Of a stretch of DNA of 64,000 bases, positions 24,896 through 34,809 are shown piece after piece. A program made the translations under genes and the position numbers. Location of the stretch: the NCBI RefSeq assembly GCF_932294415.1, contig NC_065543.1:41252277-41316276 (forward strand), written 5' to 3'. Every line of letters starts with the position of its first letter. Within the stretch, counting starts at the first letter, position 1. The DNA comes from Quercus robur. Lineage: Eukaryota > Streptophyta > Magnoliopsida > Fagales > Fagaceae. Under the pieces are notes generated by a model that searched no databases, was not told the origin of the DNA, and was given only the letters and a program-made list of their open reading frames with translations.

Positions 24896-25699
24896 AGCTT
24901 TACATTGATAGATTATTAATGATTTTATTTTCCTTCCATATTTAATGAAGTTTCCATAAAAAAAAAAAGTCCAATGATTATTTTATAAATGAAAAAGAAA
25001 TATTTAAAGCAAATCCATGAATGAAAAAGAACAAGAAAATAAATGGATACAAAAATTAAGATGGGCCAGCCATATGGAGGGGAGGGAACAAATTGATAAA
25101 AGGACAAAAACCTTGAATCTCACACAACAGTAATTATGCTTGAGCTCTATTTCCTCTAATTCCTATTATTTAGTATAGAGTGTAGACATATGATTGGAGG
25201 TAGCAAACTCATGACATATAAGTAAATCTCTTAAAAAATTTTGGGCGGGCTAGGGGGCAATTGCCCCCCTCTACCTCCCTGGCTCTGCCCCTAGTTCCAA
25301 CCTCATTATTAAAAAAAAAAAAAGAAAAAACCCAGATATAAGAGATCAATTTACCAACATGTCAAGTTGATAAAAATGATTTTGTAATAACTTATATATG
25401 TAATGAGACAAGTAACGAATAATTTGCAAATTTCTTACAGTTAATACAAAATCAAAGCCTTAGTAATAAAAATTTATTCAACATAGTTAGATAAGACTCA
25501 AAAGTAACGCAAACAAATATAAGATTTATTGAAATATATTTATTGCAAATCTTATTCCATACCTACAGATAGTGTAATATATTCCAAAAAATGTAAAATG
25601 AAAATAAAATAAAACAAATATATCTTTAAGTTTAGATTTCTAAAATCTAAAATAATTATATGTCCAAATATATTCCCCCATCTAACAGTAAGCAGTTTC

Positions 25700-26680
25700 T
25701 TTTAAAAAAAAAAAAAAATGAGTTCTGTTGTTGGAGTCACGGGAAAATGACGAATTTTTTTTGGAAAGTTAATTTCTTTAATAACCAAAATTCAAAATAA
25801 CTAAAATACTTTAGAAGGATTGGATGCTCTCCCTCTCCTTAAACCCAACCTTCCTTCGCCCTCCTTTGTGTTGCTGTTGTCATCTGATTCTGAAAAACAC
25901 ATATTGGATCCTTTGCATATTATGGTTGTGGGAGGGCTGAGGACCGAGGAGCCCAACTCGAGGATATATTTTTCCAACTCGGGCAAAGAAAGATAGATGA
26001 ACTACAAGGACTATGCCGACCCGAGGAGAATTAAAGATCCAGCGAGCAGCTGGCACCCTAAAAAAACCTTAGGACAAGGAAATGCATGGCAAAGGAAGGA
26101 TACAAGAAGTGCAAGGGTGGATGAAGGAAGCTTCCTACAGTAGACATCTCCCACCTCCGCATTCAATGCTATGTACTAACTAAATTAGCTATATTAATGA
26201 GGAAATGACCCATAAATAGTGACTTCATAGCTCACAGCTCTTCTACCACCTCCAAAAGGATCTTGATGGGATAAGCATCCATAGAACCTCCCCTGGAATG
26301 TACAAATGGAGGGCTAAGATGCAAGGAAATGGGCTATATAAGAAAAGGAACCCCCTAGAAGATAGGGATGAACATTTTTCAAGAAAAAAGGAACAAGTGA
26401 GAGAACAAAGAAATACCCTATAAAAGAATATCATCCTTACTTATCAATATAAAATCTATCCTCGGACTCACCTGAGGAAGCTTTCTACCACTGAATTTTT
26501 GGTCCATTCATTCCTATTTATCACCTTGGTTCTATTAGCCTAGACTTGGGTTGATCTCAGTGTTGCACTTGATTTAGAATCCCGCTCTATTAAAAAATCA
26601 TTATGTGGGCTTGGTTTGAAGATCCAGGCATCACTATTCTAAGTGGGCTTGGGCCCTTACATTTTTAGTTCTTACAATAT
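25700..26680 (+). mobile_element. Possible LTR or LTR remnant
   Basis: Non-coding and promoter-like: GGGCTATATAAGAAAAGG at about 26330 is a strong TATA context, followed by an untranslated-leader-like stretch and ending near TTCTTACA (26670-26677). A 35-bp word (GAAGATCCAGGCATCACTAT and onward) occurs at 26618 and again at 26683, so the right edge is locally duplicated. I could not find a matching second LTR, primer site or target duplication, so the class and ends are guesses. Confidence 0.35.
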
Positions 26681-26734
26681 TTGAAGATCCATGCATCACT
26701 ATTCTAAGTGGGCTTGGGCTTGGGTTTGGTTTGA

Positions 26735-27240
26735 GGTCATTTTTTTTAAAAAATGATTTAGAGATTTCTATGTTCTATTTATACTTTTTTTTTTCTTTAA
26801 ATCATGATTCAATATCATGATTTATTGATTGATTGAAAGAAAAAAAAATTATGATTTATTGATTGATTGGTTGAATAGAACATAGAAATCATTTATTGAT
26901 TAATTAATAAATCCAAGCCAAACCATGTGTAATGTTGAATTATGATTCAATATCATAATTTATTGATTGATTGAAAGGAAAAAAAAATTATAAATAGAAC
27001 ATAGAAATCTAAATTGAATCATTTTAAAATGATTTCTATGTTCTAATCAATCAATTCTTTGATTAAGAGATTTCTATGTTATATTCAACCGCTCATTTTT
27101 TTAAAATGATTCAGAGATTTCTATGTTCTATGATTCAGAGATTTCTATGTTCTATTTATATCAATAAATCATGATATTGAATCATGATTTATTTAAATTA
27201 TTATTGATTGAGGATCTAAATTGAATATTTAAACTCACCT
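26735..27240. repeat. Complex inverted and direct repeat cluster
   Basis: The words AGAGATTTCTATGTTCTAT and its reverse ATAGAACATAGAAATC occur repeatedly in both orientations. So do ATCATGATTTATTGATTGAT and its reverse. Outer arms at about 26740-26850 and 27090-27190 are inverted relative to one another, with further copies between. It can fold extensively and may be nested foldback MITEs. Confidence 0.75.
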
Positions 27241-27850
27241 ATTGATAAAAAATAAGCGGTTGTTTTACATATTATTAAAGATCATGCACTCTGGGATTAG
27301 GGTTTTATTACTAAATTGTGGGGGGGGGGAGGGGGGTTGCATTCTAAATAACAGTCTATCACATTGATGGCTCAAGGATGTAATTAAAGGTACCTATTAA
27401 TGATTCAAACACCCAATTTGGTTAGAGTTTGGCCTGAGTGAAGAGATTTAACAAAATAGGGGTTTTAAGGTATTAGGTTTATTATGAAAATTAGGATTTT
27501 TTTTTAATCCGGCATTGATTTAAGCAAATTGGATGAAATAACATGTGATTATCACAAATTATAGATTTGGGATTAATCAAAGAATTGAGATTGTTAAGGT
27601 TAGAACTTACCCTCTATTTTCTTTTACTCACTGAGTCTATTCTATCATAGAGCAAGTTTTCCCAATGATGTACCCATGATGGAGCTAGGTGTGTTGGATT
27701 GACCCCCCTAAAATAGGGCTGTCCAACTGGTTGGATGATCTGACCAAACCGACCGGACTTGCTCGACCCGAAGTCTAATGGTCGGCTCCGGATACTTGAG
27801 TCAGTCGGATGCGGGTCTAACTACTACAAATTACAAAACCGAAGTTTCAG

Positions 27851-27865
27851 TTCGAGTGATGTTTT
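27851..27865. repeat. LINE-3 target-site duplication, left copy
   Basis: TTCGAGTGATGTTTT, identical to 33867-33881. It abuts the T-run that is the poly(A) tail of LINE-3. Confidence 0.95.
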
Positions 27866-27991
27866 TTTTTTTTTTGATAGTAAACCAGTACTTAACTTTC
27901 ATTACTTAGGACAACTGTCCAATGCAATAACATCCATATGAATTTGAGATACAATAACACTGGGGGTATCTTCCACCCAAATTAGACATTC

Positions 27992-30900
27992 TTATACATT
28001 ACTAGCTTCCTTAGCCATAAGATGAGCAGCCATATTGCTCTGTCTGCGCACATGAGAACAACTCCACGAGCTGAAAGCAAACAGCCCCTGTTTCGCCCCT
28101 TCCACAATTTTCTGTATTGAGCACGGGCCTGGGTCAGTTCCTCCAATAGCCAACACTACCATTTGAGCATCACTTTCCATATCAATATCCTTCAGTCCTA
28201 AGTCCCTAGCCAGTTGAATTCCCTCCTCCATCGCCATCGCTTCAACCTCCATGGCCCCAAGGGGGAAATGTACTTTTTTACTCATTGCCCCCATTAACAG
28301 TCCTTCCTCATTTCTAATGACCACCCCAACACCACAGCACCCTATCTTCGCGAATACCGCCCCATCCACATTTACCTTATACCTCCCCTTCGACGGAGGT
28401 CTCCATTGGTTGCAGCCCAATGCCATTCTCTGCGAACTTGGATTCTGACTTTCTTGCACTTCGTTCACCAACTCACGGGCTTCCTTAGCAATTCTCTTCG
28501 CCTCTTTGGACTTCCCCTCATGTTTGAAACCATTTCTGTTGTTCCAAATGAGCCACGCCGTAATAGCAAAAGAAACCCAATCCAAATCCACCTTTCTTTC
28601 TCTCAAAGCCCAAACCACATCCACAAAATCCCTTATTGGGTGATTTAGCACAGGCAGCCCAAGCTCAGCTTCCTTCCAAACCTCCTTTGCAAACTTGCAG
28701 TCCCATAAAATGTGACCAGAAGACTCACAGCCACCACACATGTCGCACCTGTCATCAGTAAATACTTTCCTTGTAGCCAAAAGGAATTTAGTTGGCAAGA
28801 TATCCCTACAAGCCCTCCAAAAGAAATGTTTTACTTTATTTGGACATTCCAGCTTCCAAATTCCTTGCCAAAACTGAGACATTTTATCTTTGTCCGACCC
28901 TTCTCCTCTTTCTAAGGAGGAACCTGACTTCTGCAACAACTTTAAGGCCACCCCATAAGTACTCCTAACCGTAAAGAGGCCATTTTTTGACCAAGCCCAC
29001 ACCTCAGAGTCCTCTAGCAGCCGTGGACTCAATGAGATACTAAGGATTTTTTCCGCATCTAGAGGAAAGAACGTCTTTTTGATCAAATCTGTTTTCCACC
29101 CTCCATACTCACTGTCAATGAGTTGATCCACCCTCTCCAGCTCCGTGCCCAGTCCTTGGGGACTCGTCACTTTGAATGACTCTGGTGAAGGCAGCCACCT
29201 ATCACGCCAAATCTTCACGCTTTTCCCATTCCCCACAATCCACCTCGAGCCAACCTCGATGGTTTCCCTTGCTGCCATGATACTCCTCCATACGTAGGAT
29301 GGCTTCTTTCCTACCTGTGCCTCCATGAATGAACACCCCGCAAAGTACTTGGCTTTAAACACTCTATGGGAAAGAGAATTTGGATTTTGCTTAAGCCGCC
29401 ACCCTTGCTTTGCAAGAAGCGCCATATTAAAGGCCCTTAGATCTTTAAACCCCATTCCACCTTCCGATTTTGGTGTGCAAAGCCTCTCCCAAGACATCCA
29501 CGCCATCTTCCTTTCTTTGTCTCTTTGCCCCCACCAAAATTGGCTAACCATGGAGTTTAACTCATTGCACAAGGAATCCGGAAGTTTAAAGCAACTCATA
29601 GTATACGTCGTTGTTGCTTGAGCCACCGCTTTAATAAGAATCTCTCTTCCTGCTGCAGATAGCAACTTACCCTTCCACCCCGCTATCTGCCTCCCAACTT
29701 GATCCTTTATACGGTTAAACGCCTTCTTTTTTCCCCTCCCCACTAGGGTAGGCAATCCCAAATACCTTTCATGCTTATGAATAATTTGTGCCCCAAAGCT
29801 AGTTTTTATTTCCTCTTGGACAGCTCCACATGTATTCTTGCTAAAGAAGAGCGACGTCTTCTCTCTGTTCAATTTTTGCCCTGACTCCTTTTCATAGTCT
29901 GCTAGAACCTTTAGCACCCTATTTCCTTCCTTTACACATGCCTCCCCAAAAATTATACAATCATCGACAAACAAGAGGTGAGAGATCCTAGGTGCCCCTC
30001 GACACACTGAAATTCCGCTTATCAGCCCTTCCCTCTCCTCCCTTCTCAACATAGCAGTTAAACCTTCAGCACACAGTAGAAAAAGGTAGGGGGATATCGG
30101 ATCCCCTTGTCGCAGCCCCCTTGTTGGAATGATATTGCCTTTTAGTTCCCCATTGATTAGCACCGAATAGGAAACTGTGGATACACACAACATGATCAGC
30201 CTGATCCACCCTTCCTAAAAACCCAATCTCCTCATTATTGCCTCCAAAAATGCCCACTCGACCCTATCATAGGCTTTGCTCATGTCGAGCTTAATAGCCA
30301 TCAGACCTTTTTTGCCTTTCCTCCTTTGGTTGATACAATGCATCGTCTTAAATGCCATTAACACCTTATCTGTGATCTGCCTTCCCGGGACAAATGCGCT
30401 TTGAGACTCATCTATCATAGCCGGTAGGATCTTCTTCAACATGTTCGCAAGAACTTTGGAAACAATTTTGTACACAACATTACATAAGCTTATTGGTCTA
30501 AATTCAGTAATATTTTGAGGACAATCAACTTTTGGGATAAGACAGATGTATGTTTCGTTTAAGCCCTTCGGCATAACACCCGTATTCAGAATTTTGAGAA
30601 CACAATTTACTACAGACTGACCCACCACATCCCAATATTTTTGGAAAAAAATTGGAGACATACCGTCGGGGTCGGGAGCCTTTGTTGGGTGCATCTGGTT
30701 CAATGCCACTCTAATCTCTTCCTCCCTAAAAGGTCTCGACAATTCACAGTTCATTTCTTGGGTGACCCGAGGCGTCACTGCACTCAAACATGCATCAAAA
30801 GAGCTTGGTTGGTTCGAGCTAAAAATGTTTGAGAAGTACCCAAGAATCACCCTCTCAATATCCTCCTGCCTCTCATACTGAACCCCTTCTTCAGTAATCC

Positions 30901-32028
30901 CATCAATCCTATTTTTCTTTCGTCGTTGAGAAGCAGCTGCATGAAAAAACTTCGTATTTCTATCCCCACACTTCAGCCAAAGTGCCCTTGACCTTTGATT
31001 CCACATCACTTCCTCTCTTTGCAATGTCTCATTTATTTCTTTCCTCAATCCTCGGATTTCGCTTGCTGTCTTATTGAGCAGATCTGTGCTTCTAGGAATT
31101 GCAATCTTTCCTTTAAATGTTTCAACCTTGTATTCACATTCTCGAACTCTCGTTGGTTCCACCATTTATGTTGAGCTTGACATCTTATGATTTTGTCGAC
31201 AATGCTATCTTTTGTAACGTCCTGGTAAGACTCCCACGCCAAATCGATCACTTCTCTACACCTTTCATCCCTAACCCACATCGCCTCAAACACAAATCTC
31301 CTTTTCTTCGGCTTTGAGGGACTGCTCTTCCTAAGCGACAAGTCAAGCAAACAGTGGTCTAATGCTGCCATAGAGACATGCCGGACTTGAGCCGTTGGAA
31401 ATTTCCCAAGCCATTTCTCATTGGCCAGCATCCTATCTAATCTCACTAATGTTCTCTGCTCCCCAAACCTTTCATTGCACCACGTGAATCGTTGCCCCTC
31501 AAAACCCAGATCAAGCAGTCCACAATAACTCAAACAATTCCTAAAATTTTGCATTTGGAGTGCATCCCGGTCCAACCAACCCAGCTTTTCATCGGGATGA
31601 GTGATTTCATTGAAATCACCAAATACCACCCAAGGCATGTCACATTGATTTTTCAGAGCAATCAAAAGATCCCAAGAAATGTACCTTTTACTAGCGTCGG
31701 GGTGGCCGTAAAAGCCTGTTGCCCTCCACGGATTTGCCCCGCCTTCACCTTGTACCACCACATCGATGTGGGTATTTGAGTAGCTCTTCAAGCACATCGC
31801 CTCACCCTCACGCCACATCATCGCCAGACCCCCGCTTTGCCCATCACTTGGTACCGTGATACCCTATGTTAATTCCAACTTCTGCCGTAAACCTTTCATT
31901 CGATTCACTCTGGATTTGGTTTCCATAAGGAACACCAAAGTTGGGTTTTTTGACTTCACTTCGTCGGAGAGAAGCCGGATTGCCGGGGATGATCCTAAAC
32001 CCCGACAGTTCCATGATAACACCCTTAT
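27992..32028 (-). pseudogene. LINE-3 ORF2: endonuclease / RT / zf-RVT / RNase H
   Basis: The frame opens at 32028, where ATA stands in place of the expected ATG, reading RVLSWNCRGLGSSPAIR. The endonuclease carries VFGDFNE and ALDHCLL (motif SDH changed to LDH). A TAG lies at 31866-31864. A frameshift falls near 31100. The RT carries [25 protein letters not shown], a TAG at 30217-30215, GLRQGDPISPYLF and the catalytic box FVDD in place of FADD. The next 733 codons are open to 27992: zf-RVT (CDMCGGCESSGHILWDC) and RNase H (NVDGAVF, EVEAMAMEEGI, MESD, RRQSNMAAH). It is the least damaged ORF2 here at its C-terminal end, but it has lost its start codon. Confidence 0.92.
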
Positions 32029-33702
32029 TGGGCTCGGCGGTGCTGCTCCGCAGCCATCGCCTCATCGCCATCCGTATCAAGTTTTGTGCTGTGTGTTTTG
32101 TTTTGGGCAGAAACTTTTGTTCTTTTCTGAGTTTTGTTGTTTGGTTCCAGGTCTTGAATGGGTGTGGGATTCTCTCTTTTCTTCGACATTGGGCCTTTCT
32201 CCTTCTCCGGATTGTCTACATGGACTTCCCTAGCCAGCCTCTTCCAGTGGCCACTTTTTGGGCCCAAAGGTTCTGCAACCCAGCCCATTTGCTCATCAAA
32301 ACATAATGCCATTGGGCCGGGCCCATCTCCCACACAACCTACACCTGTTTTTCCTTCCCCATTTGGCGCCATTCTGAAATCAAATTTGTTTTCAAGCCCA
32401 TGACACGTCCCTGTCACCTCCTGCAGCCCTTCTTCTAACTTTTTTTGACCTCCTCCTGCTTCCAATTTTTCCTTACTTGAGAAAGGAAAGATACCTTCAT
32501 GCAGCCCTTCGAGACTTCTGCCCATTCCCTTCTCATGATTACCCTTTTGCTCCTAACACTCCTGATCCCCTGTTTTTGTCTCATTCTTTTTTACCCAAAG
32601 CTCTGTTACTGGCGTTGTTGACTCGGGCACGTTTCCCACCTCCCGCCGTTCGTCCGGCGTTTCTTTTGGAGGCATTTGACCCCCCCACCGAGTTGCGCAC
32701 CAGACCACCCTTACTGAACCGCTCATCCTCAAGCCCAAACCTTGTGAAGTCTCCTCCACCTTTCCTTGGCACCTCACCCCGCATTCACGCCCCGTACTAG
32801 AGATTGTTATGCTCCATATTAGCACCTGAGCCATTCTCTTCCTTGCAATTCTTGATCCTGTGGCTAAGCAGACCACACTTGTAACAAAAATTTGATAACC
32901 TCTCGTATTTGAACGTTATCCACCGTTGCTCCCCTCCCTCAATGACAATCCTCTTCCTTCTCACTAGTTTTTTCGTAACGTCCATCAACACCCTTACCCG
33001 TAGATACTTACCCCAGTTAACTCCCGATTCCGAAACGTCCACATCCATCACCTCACCCAAACTTGTCCCTATCACCCGCCCTGTTTCTCTAGTTCTACTC
33101 TTTAACGGGAGATTGTGTATCTGCACCCAGAATGGAGACTGCCACAAGGAGATATCCTTAGGGATCTGCTCACCTTCAAACTCCTTTAACAAGATTAGGG
33201 ACTTCTCATACGTCCAAGGACGCATCTCCAATATTTTTTTCTTATCCCTCCCATCCCCAAACTCCACAAGATATAACTCATCCTTAAGGGTGGCAATTTT
33301 TATCCATATCCATGAACCCACCCATTACCCATCTTATTTGGATAAATCTTAACCCAACTCATTTGAATATTTTAGTTCAATGGGTAAAGACCCATTTGGT
33401 TATTTAATTAGATGGATCTAAATGGATAATCCCACTAATACCCACTAAACCCATCTAAAATTTAAGAAGTCATCCTCCACCTCGTTTATCCGGAAACTCT
33501 TACTTGGTTTCCAGACCATTCTGAGGTTCTTTCTAAGTGCCTCAATGGTTATGCTCTTTGTGGAGAGCACCTTCATAACGAGACAATTTTTTCCTATCGC
33601 CTTAGCAGCTTCTGTCATACTACTTCCTAAAACTATGCTTTCATCCTCCTCCTCAGTGAAGGATAACTTCTTCCACAGCTCTTCTAACTCCTCAGCCATC
33701 AC
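32025..33702 (-). pseudogene. LINE-3 ORF1 (DUF4283-type zinc-knuckle protein), split by a MITE
   Basis: The start is MMAEELEELWKKLSFTEEE at 33702. The frame runs to RINEVEDDF, where a 184-bp MITE plus 8-bp duplication (192 bp, a multiple of three) interrupts it, so the frame resumes unchanged at 33282 but with stops inside the insert. The second half has EMRPWTYEKSLILLKEF, WITFKYERLSNFCYKCG and an intact zinc knuckle CYKCGLLSHRIKNC. Then come TAG 32799-32797 and TGA 32787-32785, where the related LINEs have Q or F and W in the FGSWLRA-type motif. A frameshift near 32550 precedes the tail (HWKRLAREV, then KKREN), which ends at TAA 32027-32025 abutting ORF2. Confidence 0.88.
33283..33466. mobile_element. 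184-bp hAT-like MITE inside LINE-3 ORF1
   Basis: Flanked by AACTCATC (33275-33282) and AAGTCATC (33467-33474), an 8-bp target duplication with one mismatch. The ends are CTTAAGGGTGGCAATTTTT and, inverted, CTTAAATTTTAGATGG. The coding frame of ORF1 is continuous on either side, which fixes the insertion site. The 8-bp duplication and GGGTGGCAA-type end suggest the hAT superfamily. Confidence 0.75.
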
Positions 33703-33866
33703 ACAAAAACCTCAGCTGGTCCCACGTTCAAAGGAACGAGAACCACTTCACTCTTGCAAGGAAAAACCTGCAGGACCTTCACTGCTTCCACATGCACTCA
33801 GGCACGAGAGCACCGATGCCCATTAAAATGACACTCCAAGTCTTGGTCTAAAGTAATACTGAATAA

Positions 33867-33881
33867 TTCGAGTGATGTTTT
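33867..33881. repeat. LINE-3 target-site duplication, right copy
   Basis: TTCGAGTGATGTTTT, identical to 27851-27865, at the 5' end of LINE-3. Confidence 0.95.
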
Positions 33882-34784
33882 AAAAGTTTGAAAACCGTAG
33901 CAACCGACCTGACCGAACTACTGCTCCATCTACAGATTTAATTTTAGTTTCACGTAGGCAGGTAAGTTTCTCCATGATGGAATAGACTTTTGTGTTTTGT
34001 CATATCAGTGGGCAGTAGCTATTCACCACAAATTAACTATAAAAAAAGTTTTGTCTTGTCATGTCAGTAGCTATTCCATGTCAATAGCTATTCCCCTATC
34101 AAAAAAAAAAAAAAAAAAAATTGTCAATAGTTATTCACCATAAAATTAACTACTAGTATAAAAATTGTTTGAATCAATGTTAGTAGGTAGTAGCTATTTA
34201 CGTGAGTATTAGAGCATTCTCATTAATGGCTTTGTCCTATTGAATTTGTTGGGCTCAATGCAATTTTACCTTTTATAACCAAAAGAAAACAATAATATTA
34301 AATATTAATGGCTCCCATATTCCTGGTCCCAATCTCAGAATTTCTCTTAAGTTCAAACTGTAGTTTGACTCTTACCTACCATCCATTGCCATTGTAGATG
34401 AGTTTTGCCTCCTTTTTGTTACCAAGTGTTGGGTCTCCTCTCTCTCAAGTATGATTTCAAAATTTCATTTTTCTCTTTATCTCCATTCCAAGCTCATAGA
34501 TATTTGGTTTTTGCTATTGTTATGTTTGATTTCTTTCTCTTTCTCCATTCCAAGCTTTTTCTTTGCTTGATTTTTTCCTCTCTTTTTGTTCTTTTCCTTC
34601 AAACCGATCACCCGACGAATTTGACTCGCCGAACCGAAGAACCGAGATAAACGGTTTTGACCGACCGTTCGGTCAACAACGGGTGAGAAATCTGTCACAT
34701 GACTTGAGCGGGTCGAGTGACTATTTGACCCCAAACCTGATCTGCTCAACTCGTGGACAGCCTAAAATTTGGAGACAAATATTA

Positions 34785-34809
34785 ATATATATATATATAT
34801 ATATATATA
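34785..34809. repeat. (TA)n microsatellite
   Basis: About ten TA units immediately downstream of the possible TIR end at 34764. Confidence 0.95.

Larger units (their letters stand above)
24895..27713. other. Intergenic stretch (repeats listed separately)
   Basis: No gene was recognised. Besides the LTR-like and inverted-repeat segments, 24895-25700 is AT-rich with A runs. A G-rich patch (G9, A, G6) lies at about 27319-27337. Confidence 0.4.
27866..33866 (-). mobile_element. LINE-3: full-length L1-type plant LINE
   Basis: A complete insertion of about 6.0 kb bounded by a perfect 15-bp target duplication, with the tail (T-run) on the left and the 5' end on the right. It contains ORF1 (interrupted by a MITE) and ORF2. 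The host sequence continues across the insertion with one copy of the duplication removed. Damage consists of stops in both ORFs, a frameshift in each, and the MITE. Confidence 0.97.
27714..34764. mobile_element. Possible TIR element split by LINE-3
   Basis: TAGGGCTGTCC at 27714 and its near reverse complement GGACAGCCTA ending at 34764 face each other, and both arms continue with GACC- and CTCGACCCG-type words. Removing LINE-3 and one copy of its target duplication leaves an element of about 1.0 kb. No convincing target duplication was seen around it. The TIR sequence resembles hAT-type ends; this is tentative. Confidence 0.45.
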
